A DNA stretch of 30,894 nucleotides. Origin: JAEUHO01 sp046350655. Its GTDB lineage: Bacteria > Planctomycetota > PLA2 > JAEUHO01. Location of the stretch: positions 1 to 30,894 of the forward strand of contig JAXMAB010000017.1 of NCBI GenBank assembly GCA_046350655.1, given 5' to 3'. Numbering within the stretch: the first letter of the stretch is position 1; the number at the start of each line of letters is the position of its first letter. The notes below the pieces were generated by a model that saw nothing but the letters and a program-made list of their open reading frames with translations, was not told where the DNA came from and did no database searches. The position numbers were made by a program, and so were the translations under genes. Of this stretch, positions 1 to 7,302 are shown piece by piece.

Positions 1-339
1 GCCGGCCGCGACCAGCTCGTCGACGACCTCCTTCTTCTGGTTCACCTTGATCGGGAACACGCCGAGGTAGCGGTTGCCGTAGGAGTACTCGGCGATCGAC
101 TTCTCGAACGCGTCGAACAGCTCGTTCACGCGGTTCGTGAGGATCTGCGGGAAGCGCAGCAGCATCGGGAAGCGCATCTTGCGCTTGCGGAGCCGCGCGA
201 GCAGGCCGTAGAGGTCGACGGCGCGGTCGTCGCGGTTCGGGCGGATCGTCAGCCGACCCTGCTCGTTGACGTCGAAGTAGCCCGCGCCCCAGTTGTCGAT
301 GCCGTACAGGCGAACAGCGTCACGGACGGTGAAGGACAC
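1..339 (-). CDS. speA: Biosynthetic arginine decarboxylase, N-terminal part (cut by window edge)
   Basis: The visible 113 codons match the start of biosynthetic arginine decarboxylase, the PLP enzyme that turns arginine into agmatine for polyamine synthesis. Reading down from 339, the protein shows the family's opening block (LYGIDNWGAGYFDVNE at about residues 10-25), then RFPQIL, and then GVFPIKVNQ just before the window edge, where this family has its first barrel strand with the PLP-binding lysine. I chose the GTG at 339 because the family normally begins close to this block and a GGAGG lies about ten bases upstream. Other in-frame GTGs at 348, 351 and 357 are possible, and a stop lies further upstream. 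The gene runs off the left edge. Family identity is secure; the exact start is not. Confidence 0.9.
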   Translation of the reverse strand, partial: MSFTVRDAVRLYGIDNWGAGYFDVNEQGRLTIRPNRDDRAVDLYGLLARLRKRKMRFPMLLRFPQILTNRVNELFDAFEKSIAEYSYGNRYLGVFPIKVNQKKEVVDELVAAG

Positions 340-400
340 GTCGGGCACCACCTCCACGCGCGGACGGGGAGCGTGGACACCGCTCGAGGTCGCGCGAAGG

Positions 401-412
401 GCGATTTATCGC
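401..412 (-). promoter_or_regulatory. Possible speA promoter with small inverted repeat
   Basis: An AT-containing island stands out in the gap before speA. On the minus strand it offers GATAAA as a possible -10 element and is also an inverted repeat (GCGAT, TT, ATCGC). It lies about 62 bases before the speA start. No convincing -35 element is visible. The rest of the 340-474 gap shows only GC-rich sequence. Confidence 0.3.
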
Positions 413-474
413 ACCGAGCGGGGGTCAGGTCAACGCGGCCCGGGGCGCCGGACCGGCCGGGCGCCGGGCGCCGG

Positions 475-2331
475 TCACTTCGGCGCGGGCGTCGGGGGCT
501 TCGGCTCGGGGGCGCTCGCCTTGGGCGCCGGGGCCGGCAGCCCCGCCACGGTCGTCGGCTGGTACGGGTGGTCGCGGCGCGCGACGACCTCGACCTTGAT
601 CAGCCGGTCGCCGCGGACGAGCCGCTCGGCGACGTCCTGGCCCTCCACGATCCGCCCGAAGACGGTGTAGTCGCGCTCGAGGTGGGCCGACGTGCCGGTG
701 GTGAGGAAGAACTGGCTCCCCTCGTCGTCGCGGCGGGCGTGCGCCATCGCGATCACGCCGCGGAACGGCCGGCGGCGGTTCGCCTCCGTCGGGATCGCGT
801 AGCCGGGGCCGCCCTTGCCGACGCGCGGGTCGTCGGGCGTCGCGGAGAACGGGTCGCCGCCCTGGGCCATGAAGAACGGCACCACCCGGTGGAAGACGGT
901 CCCGTCGTAGAACTTGGCGTCGGCGAGCCACACGAAGTTGGCGACGGTGTTCGGCGCGTCGTCCTCGAACAGCTCGACGACGACGGCGCCCTTCGACGTC
1001 TCGAGGCGCGCCCGCGGCAGCTTCGCCTGCTCGTCGCGCTTGCGGAACGAGAGCTCCTGCGCGAACGCCTCGGGGTACCGGCGCGACGCGGCCGCCATCG
1101 CGACGGTGTCGTCGCCGACGGGGAACACGCCGAGCACCGCGTCGAACAGCGGCACCGCCTTGTCGAACTCGCCCGAGCGGTACCGGAGCACGGCCTCGGC
1201 GAGCCCCGTCGCGGGGTCGTCGGGCGAGCGTCCCTTGCGCACGTCGGCGAGCCGCGCGAACGTGCCGGCGTAGTCGCTGGGCTCGGTGTCGGCGGGCTCG
1301 ATCCACTCGCCGATCTCGAGCTGGGCCAGCGACCACCGGGCCTCGGGCATCGTCGGGACCAACGCGAGGCCCGCCGCGAACGCCTGCTTCGCGCCGGCGG
1401 GGTCCCCGAGCTTGCCGAGGACCTCGCCCTTCGCGAGGTGGAGCACCGCGAGGTCGGGACGCGCGGCGATCGCGCGGTCGAGCGGCGCGAGGATGGCGTC
1501 CTTCGTGCCGACGCCCGTCTGCAGCGCCTCGTTGAACAGCTTCACGAACGCCTGCCAGTGCCCGATGCGCTGCTTGTCGACGGCGTCCTCCGCCGCGAGA
1601 GCCTTGCCGTCGAGCGCGACGGCGGCGCCGGCGGTCCAGCCCCCCTCGGGGGCCGTGAGCGTCGCGAACGTGTCGAGGGTCGCGAACGCGCTGCCCGGCG
1701 GCGCCGCGACGAGCACGTTCGGCTGGCGGCGCGAGGCCGTGACGGCGAGCTTCAGCGCCGTCGTGTCCGACGGCAGGCCGAGGTCGGCGAACGGGACCGC
1801 GACCTCGACGCTCCAGCGCCCGGGCTGCGACGCGTCCATCGCGCCGACCACGCGGTAGGCGGCCCGGCCGTCGCCCGCGACGCCGCGCGCCACGTACCGC
1901 GGGCCGCGCGCGTCCTGCGGCATGTACGCGAAGCCCGTCGCGGACCCGAGCGAGCTCGTCCCGTCGGCGGCCACGAACCCGCGCACGCCGCACGCGAACC
2001 CCACGGGCTCGGTCACCTCGACGCCGACGAAGAGACGCCCGCCCGACGCGGCCAGGCGCACCGTCGTCCGCGGCGGGGGCTTCGCGCCGGCGGCCGCCGG
2101 CGGCGGGGCCTCGCTCGGCAGCTCGACGGCCTTCGCCCAGCCCGCGTCCGAGAGCTTCCCGTCGAGCTCGAGGCCGTCCACGCGCGGCACCGCGACGGTC
2201 GGCGGCGGCGCGGCGGGCGCGGGGGAGGGCGCGGGCGCCGGCGCCGGCGCGTCGGCCGCCCGGGCGCCCCGGGTGGAGGACGCGAGGGTCACGAGGGCGG
2301 CGACGACGGCGGCGCGGACGGACGGACGCAT
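475..2331 (-). CDS. Secreted CBM9-like / TPR / cyclophilin-type peptidyl-prolyl isomerase fusion
   Basis: A 618-residue protein. Residues 1-26 look like a signal peptide (RAAVVAALVTLASS core ending ARA), followed by an Ala/Pro linker. Residues 50-215 begin with VDGLELDGKLSDAGW, the typical entry of a CBM9-like/DOMON-like beta-sandwich domain. Residues about 285-410 are helical and TPR-like. Residues 442-585 are a cyclophilin domain with FHRVVP (480-485), QGGD (490-493) and GSQFF (538-542), so the prolyl isomerase site looks intact. The C-terminus is Pro/Ala/Lys-rich. It probably assists folding of exported proteins or binds a cell-envelope ligand; the ligand is unknown. I chose the ATG at 2331 because GGAGGT lies directly upstream; an ATG at 2349 adds six residues. 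A TACACT hexamer 19 nt upstream suggests its own promoter behind the kinase-like gene. Confidence 0.85.
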   Translation of the reverse strand: MRPSVRAAVVAALVTLASSTRGARAADAPAPAPAPSPAPAAPPPTVAVPRVDGLELDGKLSDAGWAKAVELPSEAPPPAAAGAKPPPRTTVRLAASGGRLFVGVEVTEPVGFACGVRGFVAADGTSSLGSATGFAYMPQDARGPRYVARGVAGDGRAAYRVVGAMDASQPGRWSVEVAVPFADLGLPSDTTALKLAVTASRRQPNVLVAAPPGSAFATLDTFATLTAPEGGWTAGAAVALDGKALAAEDAVDKQRIGHWQAFVKLFNEALQTGVGTKDAILAPLDRAIAARPDLAVLHLAKGEVLGKLGDPAGAKQAFAAGLALVPTMPEARWSLAQLEIGEWIEPADTEPSDYAGTFARLADVRKGRSPDDPATGLAEAVLRYRSGEFDKAVPLFDAVLGVFPVGDDTVAMAAASRRYPEAFAQELSFRKRDEQAKLPRARLETSKGAVVVELFEDDAPNTVANFVWLADAKFYDGTVFHRVVPFFMAQGGDPFSATPDDPRVGKGGPGYAIPTEANRRRPFRGVIAMAHARRDDEGSQFFLTTGTSAHLERDYTVFGRIVEGQDVAERLVRGDRLIKVEVVARRDHPYQPTTVAGLPAPAPKASAPEPKPPTPAPK

Positions 2332-2350
2332 GGGACCTCCGGGGCCCATC

Positions 2351-2356
2351 AGTGTA
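2351..2356 (-). promoter_or_regulatory. -10-like hexamer TACACT before the cyclophilin fusion
   Basis: TACACT on the minus strand, 19 nt before the ATG at 2331, with GGAGG between them. It is one member of the window-wide TAnnCT set. No -35 element was recognised. Confidence 0.45.
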
Positions 2357-2392
2357 GAGGGCCGCGCACGGGGCTCCCCGCCGCGCCCGGGG

Positions 2393-2962
2393 TCAGAACG
2401 GCAGGAACGCCAACGCGAGGCCCGCGGCAGCGGCGTGGGGCAGGTTGTCGTCCGGCGGGATCGGCACGAGGTCGACGAGCGTGGCGGCGAGCGCGGCGGC
2501 GGCGATGCGGGCCCCCGACGGGCAGGGGACGCCGCCGGTCGCGGCGACGACCGCCCCGATCCCCCACCCGACCGCGGCGCCGACGACGAGGAACGCGAGC
2601 GACCCCGACCACGTCGCCTTGCGGTGTCCGAACAGCGCCGGCGCCGGGACGTGGCGCCCCACCACGCTCGCCGCAGCGTCGCCCCACGCGAAGACCGCCC
2701 ACCCGACGGCCGCGAGCGTGTCGGGCAACGCGACGATCAGCCCGGCGACGGCGAGCGGGTAGGTGCGGAGCCCGCCGAGGAACGGCTCGCCGGGCCGCCG
2801 CAGCCGCGCCTCGAGCGGCGAGCACGGGATCACGACCCACCCCGCGAGCAGGCCGACGGCGGCGCCCGCGAGCTCGAGCGGCCGCGGGAGCACGCCGAGC
2901 AGCAGCGCGACGAGCCCCGTCGCGGCGTGGAGCGCCGGCCGCAGCTCGCGGGAGGCGATCAC
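2393..2962 (-). CDS. Dolichol/polyprenol kinase-like or CDP-diacylglycerol synthase-like membrane protein
   Basis: A 189-residue, strongly hydrophobic protein with about six membrane segments. The signature is AWGDAAASVVGRH near residue 100, followed by FGHRKATWSGSLAF, which fits the GD...G...KT.EGS pattern of the CTP-dependent dolichol/phytol kinase and phosphatidate cytidylyltransferase superfamily. PPDDNLPHAAAAG near the end fits the family's D-D-N...P ending. The substrate is likely a polyprenol, phytol or other lipid alcohol, using CTP as donor; the exact one cannot be read from sequence. The GTG start overlaps the stop of the upstream methyltransferase gene by four bases (GTGA), so the two are translationally coupled. 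Confidence 0.75.
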   Translation of the reverse strand: MIASRELRPALHAATGLVALLLGVLPRPLELAGAAVGLLAGWVVIPCSPLEARLRRPGEPFLGGLRTYPLAVAGLIVALPDTLAAVGWAVFAWGDAAASVVGRHVPAPALFGHRKATWSGSLAFLVVGAAVGWGIGAVVAATGGVPCPSGARIAAAALAATLVDLVPIPPDDNLPHAAAAGLALAFLPF

Positions 2963-3843
2963 CGCGCGGGCCTCGCGGTCCCGAGGGTCGGGCCGACCTC
3001 CTCCAGGGCGCCGCCCGGCCCCGCCTCGCGGAGCAGCCGCCCGCCGGGCGCGAGCACGCGCCGGGCCTCCGCGAGCGCGGCCTCCGCGTCGGGCCAGGGG
3101 CCGTCGCCGTCGCCGTGACGGAGCACGACGACGTGGAAGGAGGCCGACGCGAACGGCAGCGGGTCGGGGCCCGCCACCACGAAGTCGACGTCGTCGCGCG
3201 CGAGCTTCGCGAGGTCGATGGGCGTCTCGACGCGCGCGCCGGGGCGGATCGGGAGGTGGAATTCGACGGTCGTCGCGACGTTGCGCGCGCGGCGCACGCG
3301 CGCGACGCTGCGGTCGATCCCCGTCGCGTCGCCCGTCCGGGCCGCGAGGACGAACGTGCCGCGGCCGACGCCGCAGCCGATCTCGAGCGCGGGCGCGGGC
3401 GGGCGCGGCCCCGTCGCGAGCCACGCGGCGAGCGCGGCGTCGTAGGCCGACGGCGCGCGCGACAGGTCGGGCGCCTCGGGCGCCGGCGGGAGCAGGTCGC
3501 CGTACCGATCGACGACCTCGGCGAACGGCACGACGTCGCCCCCGGAGCCGGCGCGGCCGAGCACGTACCGCGTCACGCGCGGGTCGGCGATGGGCGCGCG
3601 GCGGTAGACGTTGCCGTGGGCGTCGAGGTGCGCGTCGAGGTCGGCGACGAGCACGCCGACGCCGCCGAACACGGGCCGCACGGCGCGGCAGCGGGCGCAC
3701 ACGAGGAAGGCCTCGAGCAGCTCGCCCGGGCGGCCCCCGTCCTCGCCGCCGCCGACGCGCGTCGCGTCCACCTCGAAGGGGGCCTCGACGCCCCCGCGCA
3801 GGCAGACCGGGCAACGCAGGCGGGGGAGCGAGGGCTGGCGCAC
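2959..3843 (-). CDS. Class I SAM-dependent methyltransferase with N-terminal zinc-ribbon (Trm112-like) region
   Basis: A 294-residue protein. The N-terminus has two CxxC pairs (C11/C14 and C49/C52), as in Trm112-like zinc ribbons that are often fused to methyltransferases. The Rossmann methyltransferase domain follows: LEIGCGVGRGTF at 153-164 is the SAM-binding motif I, GIDRS at 175-179 carries the acidic residue, and EARRVLAPGGRLL at 260-272 is the conserved post-motif. The substrate is unknown. The GTG start at 3843 lacks a ribosome-binding site, but CACAAT lies seven bases upstream, consistent with a leaderless message. The last codons read through a copy of the dispersed GGGACCGCGAGGCCC repeat, giving the ending TARPAR. 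The stop overlaps the next gene's start. Confidence 0.8.
   Translation of the reverse strand: MRQPSLPRLRCPVCLRGGVEAPFEVDATRVGGGEDGGRPGELLEAFLVCARCRAVRPVFGGVGVLVADLDAHLDAHGNVYRRAPIADPRVTRYVLGRAGSGGDVVPFAEVVDRYGDLLPPAPEAPDLSRAPSAYDAALAAWLATGPRPPAPALEIGCGVGRGTFVLAARTGDATGIDRSVARVRRARNVATTVEFHLPIRPGARVETPIDLAKLARDDVDFVVAGPDPLPFASASFHVVVLRHGDGDGPWPDAEAALAEARRVLAPGGRLLREAGPGGALEEVGPTLGTARPAR
2968..2982 (+). repeat. GGGCCTCGCGGTCCC repeat core at the end of the methyltransferase gene
   Basis: Exact core of the dispersed repeat, lying within the last codons of the methyltransferase gene (the ending TARPAR) and just upstream of the coupled kinase-like start. It suggests that the repeat extended or replaced the gene's original end. 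Confidence 0.7.
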
Positions 3844-3850
3844 GCGGGGG

Positions 3851-3856
3851 ATTGTG
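3851..3856 (-). promoter_or_regulatory. -10-like hexamer CACAAT before the methyltransferase
   Basis: CACAAT on the minus strand lies seven bases before the GTG at 3843, with only a C-rich spacer and no Shine-Dalgarno sequence. If it is the -10 element, transcription would start at or next to the GTG. Confidence 0.45.
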
Positions 3857-3921
3857 CCCGCGCCGACGGGCGGGCGACAGCGCCAACGCGGCGGACCGTT
3901 CCGGCGGGCCTTCCGGCCGCG

Positions 3922-3927
3922 TACCCT
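3922..3927 (+). promoter_or_regulatory. -10-like hexamer TACCCT before the beta-CASP hydrolase
   Basis: TACCCT (in the context GTACCCT) lies six bases before the ATG at 3934, with no Shine-Dalgarno sequence between them. Together with the hexamer at 3851-3856 on the other strand it forms a compact divergent promoter region. Confidence 0.5.
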
Positions 3928-3933
3928 CTCGGC

Positions 3934-5301
3934 ATGCGCGTCGCATTCCACGGGGCCGCCGAGACGGTCACAGGTTCCTGCACCCTCCTCGAGGCCGACG
4001 GGACCCGCATCCTGGTGGACTGCGGCCAGTTCCAGGGCGACGACGACCTCGAGCGCCGCAACCGCGGCCACGGGCTCGGCTTCGACCCCGCGGGCATCGA
4101 CGCGCTGGTGCTCACCCACGCGCACATCGACCACATCGGCCGCGCCCCGCTCCTCGTGACGCGGGGCTTCCGCGGGCCGGTCTTCTGCACGCGCGCCACG
4201 GCCGAGCTCGCCGCCGTGATGCTGGCCGACGCCGCGAAGATCCAGGAGGAGGACCACCGCCGACGCGGCGGCCCGCCGCCCTCCTACGGCGAGAAGGAGG
4301 TCGCGCGCATCCTCGAGCTGATGCGGCCGGTGCGCTACGGCGTCCCGACGCCCGTCACGCGCTCCATGGCGCTCACGCTCTCCGACGCCGGCCACATCCT
4401 CGGCAGCGCCCACGCGCTGGTCGCGATGAAGGAGGGCGACCGCAAGGTCGTGTTCGGCGTCTCCGGCGACGTCGGCGCCCCCCACCGCCCCGTCGTGGCC
4501 GATCCGACGCCGTTCCCCCGCGCCGACTTCGTGCAGATCGAGTCCACCTACGGCGACCGCGACCACAAGTCGGGCGAGGCGAGCCTCGCCGAGCTGCTCG
4601 AGCTCCTCGAGTCCGCGGACCGCGGCGAGGGCATCGTGCTGGTGCCGGCGTTCGCGCTCGGCCGCACGCAGGACCTGCTCTACCACATCAACGGCTGGAA
4701 GAACCAGGGCAGGCTCGCGCGCCTCAAGGTGTACGTGGACAGCCCCATGGCCACGCGGCTGACCGCGGTCTTCCAGGGCAACACGGCCGTCTACGACGAC
4801 GACGCGAAGGGCCTGCTCAAGCGCGGCGACGACCCGTTCGACTTCCCCGGGCTCTCGTTCGTCTCGTCGCACGTCGAGAGCGAGCGCCTCACGCGCGAGG
4901 CCACGAACGCCGTCATCATCGCGTCGAGCGGCATGTGCCAGAGCGGCCGCGTCGTCGGGCACCTCGAGGGCCTGCTCCCGCGCCCGTCCACGAAGGTGGC
5001 GATCGTCGGCTACCAGGCGCCCGGCACGCTCGGCCGCCGCCTCGTGGACCGCGCGCCGCAGGTCTACATCCGCGGGCACCAGGTGCCCGTCCGCGCGTCG
5101 GTGCACACGCTCGGCGGCTTCTCGGCGCACGGCGGCCAGTCCGACATGCTCGACTGGCTCGGCCGGTGCGGCGGCCCGACGGCGAAGGTCTTCCTCTGTC
5201 ACGGCGAGCCGCCGTCGCTCGCGGCGTTCGCGAAGCTGATCGGCGACAAGCTGGGGCTGACGACCCACATCCCGAAGATGGGAGAGGCTGTCGACCTCTG
5301 A
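3934..5301 (+). CDS. Metallo-beta-lactamase fold beta-CASP hydrolase (RNA-processing exonuclease type)
   Basis: A 455-residue protein of normal length for bacterial and archaeal beta-CASP/CPSF73-like nucleases. It has the zinc-binding HAHIDH at 62-67, a further His in DAGHILGSA (about 154) and Asp in SGDVG (179). The beta-CASP part is marked by ESTYGDRDH (203-211), SSGMCQSGR and GGFSAHGGQ near the C-terminus. Family members cut or trim RNA from the 5' or 3' side of structured substrates; the substrate here is not known. The ATG at 3934 has no ribosome-binding site and a TACCCT hexamer six bases upstream, so the message may be leaderless. Fifteen bases after the stop begins a large hairpin repeat that has a twin beyond the next gene. 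Confidence 0.9.
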   Translation: MRVAFHGAAETVTGSCTLLEADGTRILVDCGQFQGDDDLERRNRGHGLGFDPAGIDALVLTHAHIDHIGRAPLLVTRGFRGPVFCTRATAELAAVMLADAAKIQEEDHRRRGGPPPSYGEKEVARILELMRPVRYGVPTPVTRSMALTLSDAGHILGSAHALVAMKEGDRKVVFGVSGDVGAPHRPVVADPTPFPRADFVQIESTYGDRDHKSGEASLAELLELLESADRGEGIVLVPAFALGRTQDLLYHINGWKNQGRLARLKVYVDSPMATRLTAVFQGNTAVYDDDAKGLLKRGDDPFDFPGLSFVSSHVESERLTREATNAVIIASSGMCQSGRVVGHLEGLLPRPSTKVAIVGYQAPGTLGRRLVDRAPQVYIRGHQVPVRASVHTLGGFSAHGGQSDMLDWLGRCGGPTAKVFLCHGEPPSLAAFAKLIGDKLGLTTHIPKMGEAVDL

Positions 5302-5315
5302 CGACGGCAACCGAG

Positions 5316-5468
5316 GGCGACCGAGGGGGCGGAGGGCCGAGACGTCGCGCTCGCGGGGCTCGCGTACGGAGGAAGTACGCGTCGCCCCGCGAGCGCTCGT
5401 GCGGCCCTGCGCCCCCTCGGTCGCAGACGTCGGACCACGGAAGAGAAGGATGGAGGAGGAGAGAGGGA
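5316..5468 (+). repeat. 153-bp structured repeat, copy A (inverted twin at 7150-7302)
   Basis: This stretch equals the reverse complement of 7150-7302 with one mismatch seen (a G here, a T in the twin, about 29 bases in). Positions 5317-5424 fold into one long hairpin: a perfect 15-bp outer stem (GCGACCGAGGGGGCG with its complement), then 7 bp, an internal loop, 13 bp, a small bulge, 7 bp and a GGAGGAA loop. The remaining 44 bases are a purine-rich tail. The element starts 14 bases after the stop of the beta-CASP gene and reads in its direction. It could be a terminator, a 3'-UTR or small RNA, or a REP/MITE-like element. No open frame in it is convincing. Confidence 0.85.
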
Positions 5469-5491
5469 AGGGACGGAGACGGAGGCGGATG

Positions 5492-5554
5492 CCGTAGGGC
5501 GCGGCCCCTGTGGCCGCCCGCCGGTCACGGCGATGGGCGTGGCGGCGGGGGCGC
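5492..5554. repeat. 63-bp direct repeat, first copy (period 130)
   Basis: The sequence beginning CCGTAGGGCGCGGCCCC recurs exactly 130 bases later with one substitution (C5508, T5638). It contains a small inverted repeat of the GGCGGCC...GGCCGCC kind that resembles REP-like intergenic repeats. The rest of the 5302-5743 gap between the convergent genes holds the 153-bp element and this pair; no gene is seen. Confidence 0.8.
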
Positions 5555-5621
5555 GTCTCGGTGCGGGCGCCGAATCGCGAAGATGCGATGCGATGCACGG
5601 GAATCGCTCGTGGGACGTGAT

Positions 5622-5684
5622 CCGTAGGGCGCGGCCCTTGTGGCCGCCCGCCGGTCACGGCGATGGGCGTGGCGGCGGGGGCGC
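5622..5684. repeat. 63-bp direct repeat, second copy
   Basis: Second copy of the 5492-5554 repeat in the same orientation, separated from it by 67 unrelated bases that contain a run of GATGC-like repeats. It lies just beyond the 3' end of the squalene-cyclase-like gene. Confidence 0.8.
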
Positions 5685-5743
5685 GGGCACCGAACGGGGC
5701 CACGGGCCTTCGATCGAGACGCACGACGGCGTCGGGCGCGTCG

Positions 5744-7039
5744 TCAGCGTGGCGTCGGCGTCGAGGGTTCGGAGGGCGTCGTCGGGGCGGCGGGGCGCGC
5801 CGGGCGCGGCGGGTCGGTCACCGTCGTGACGGGCGCGGAACGCTCGGGGGAACGGGCCAGGAAGAGGACGAGGAACGACGTCTGGATCGGGTCGCGTCCC
5901 CACGAGCCGTCCTCGTCCTGCCGCGCGACGACCGCCTCGGCGAGCCGCACGTACCACGATCCCCCCGCGACCTGCTCGACGCCCGCGAACACGCACGCCT
6001 TCTCGAGCGCGTACAGGCTGTACCCGTCGAGCGGCGGCGCGAAGCCGCCCTTCGCGGGGCGCAATGCGCCGAGCTGCGCGTCGACGTCGCGCCGCAGCGC
6101 GGCGATGCCCTTCAGGCGCGCCACCGCGACCCGCTTCAGCAACGGCGCGTCCTCGACGCGCCCGGCGAGCGCCGCCTCCGCGAGCACGAGGCTCGCGAGG
6201 CCCATGTAGGTGCCGTTCGGGTAGCCCGACGTCGCCGCGCGCGACAGGCCGTACGTCCACGAGCCGTCGTCGGTCTGCGTCGCGCACAGCCCGTCCGCGT
6301 GCCGACGCCACAGGTCGAGGGCCACGGGCGCGCCCGCCACCCCGACCGCGCGCGCGCCGAGCGCCGCGAACTGCGTCGTCGAGAGGTTGAGGACGGTCGG
6401 GATCGCCGCGGGTGCGGCCGGGCCGGCACGGAGGCGCGAGATCTGGCCCCCCGACGAGGTGAGGGCATATCCCCACCATCCGGAGTCGTGGTCCTGCCCG
6501 CGCTCGAACAACGCGGCCAGCTCCGCCGCGCGGACCCGCGGCACCGCGAGGTCCGCGTCGGCGGCGAGCAGGCCGAGGATCCCGCAGACGTAGGTCTGGT
6601 ACGTCCCCGCGCCCAGGCGGCCGGGGCCGTCGACGCGCCCGTTCGCGGAGAGCCCGAACAACCGCGCCGTCGCGAGCCGCGCCGCGGGGAACGCGGCCGG
6701 CGTCCGGGCGTGGGCCATCGCGAGCGTCACGAGCGCGCTGACGCCGTCGTCGGCGAACGGTCGCTTCGGGCCGTCGAAGCGCAGCGTGCCGTCCTTCTCG
6801 ACGTGCCGCGCCAGCCACACCGCGCCCGTGTCGATCGCGCGGTGGATCTTCGGCCGCAGGTCGTCGGGCACGCCGACCCGCCCCAGCATCCCCTCGCGGT
6901 CCGCGATCGAATCGGCCCGTGCCGGCGCTCGGCTTCCCCCGCAGGCCAGCATCGCGACCGCGACGAAGGCGCCGAACCGCGCGAGGGACCGCGAGGCCCG
7001 GCCCGCGACGCGACGACCGTGGGGGGGCGATCCGGCCAT
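5744..7039 (-). CDS. Squalene-cyclase/prenyltransferase-repeat protein, probably exported
   Basis: A 431-residue protein with an N-terminal hydrophobic stretch (about 22-35, ending LACGG, a weak lipobox with Cys33), so it is probably exported or a lipoprotein. The body is an alpha-alpha barrel type with QW-like motifs: QTDDGSWTYG at 255-264 and RQDEDGSWG at 373-381, plus SGWWGYA at 186-192. These mark the prenyltransferase/squalene oxidase repeat family common in planctomycetes. The DCTAE/DXDD cyclase catalytic motifs are not visible, so enzymatic cyclase activity should not be assumed. The C-terminus is Pro/Thr/Ser-rich. The ATG at 7039 has no good ribosome-binding site, and codons 13-18 overlap a copy of the GGGACCGCGAGGCCC repeat (6985-6999), so the N-terminus is less certain. 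The gene lies between the two 153-bp inverted repeats. Confidence 0.75.
   Translation of the reverse strand: MAGSPPHGRRVAGRASRSLARFGAFVAVAMLACGGSRAPARADSIADREGMLGRVGVPDDLRPKIHRAIDTGAVWLARHVEKDGTLRFDGPKRPFADDGVSALVTLAMAHARTPAAFPAARLATARLFGLSANGRVDGPGRLGAGTYQTYVCGILGLLAADADLAVPRVRAAELAALFERGQDHDSGWWGYALTSSGGQISRLRAGPAAPAAIPTVLNLSTTQFAALGARAVGVAGAPVALDLWRRHADGLCATQTDDGSWTYGLSRAATSGYPNGTYMGLASLVLAEAALAGRVEDAPLLKRVAVARLKGIAALRRDVDAQLGALRPAKGGFAPPLDGYSLYALEKACVFAGVEQVAGGSWYVRLAEAVVARQDEDGSWGRDPIQTSFLVLFLARSPERSAPVTTVTDPPRPARPAAPTTPSEPSTPTPR
6985..6999 (-). repeat. GGGACCGCGAGGCCC repeat core inside a coding region
   Basis: Exact 15-base core of the dispersed repeat family. It falls in the signal-peptide region of the squalene-cyclase-like gene, where it encodes RASRS on the minus strand. 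A degenerate, one-base-shorter copy follows at about 7100-7113 in the intergenic part. Confidence 0.7.
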
Positions 7040-7149
7040 GCGCCCATGAGAACGCAAACCGCTCCCGCGTGCCTCCCCCCGGGGACCCCGCCGGCCGCCG
7101 GGCCTCGCGTCCCGGGGAGGGGACCGCGTGCCTACCCGCTCTCCCTCTC

Positions 7150-7302
7150 TCCCTCTCTCCTCCTCCATCCTTCTCTTCCGTGGTCCGACGTCTGCGACCG
7201 AGGGGGCGCAGGGCCGCACGAGCGCTCGCGGGGCGACGCGTACTTCCTCCGTACGCGAGCCCCGCGAGCGCGAAGTCTCGGCCCTCCGCCCCCTCGGTCG
7301 CC
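7150..7302 (-). repeat. 153-bp structured repeat, copy B (inverted twin of 5316-5468)
   Basis: Reverse complement of 5316-5468 with a single mismatch. It begins within the stop codon of the coiled-coil gene (stop 7302-7304), so here too the hairpin directly follows a coding region and reads in its direction. Its 3' tail (plus-strand 7150-7190) is pyrimidine-rich on the plus strand. Copies A and B point toward each other and enclose the squalene-cyclase-like gene. The rest of the 7040-7301 gap holds a degenerate GGGCCTCGCGTCCC and no gene. Confidence 0.85.

Noticed and set aside
2332..2349. Start of the cyclophilin fusion at the upstream ATG (2349)
   Set aside because: GGAGGT lies directly before the ATG at 2331, and the signal peptide starts naturally there. 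The extra six residues add nothing.
373..5301. Very long open frames on either strand covering several genes (for example through 373-3933, and through 14303-18979)
   Set aside because: They are Arg/Gly/Ala/Pro-rich shadows that arise because stop codons are rare in this base composition. Only their ends, where family motifs occur, are real genes.
5492..5684. CRISPR array
   Set aside because: There are only two copies of a 63-bp unit with one 67-bp spacer, no further units and no cas genes.
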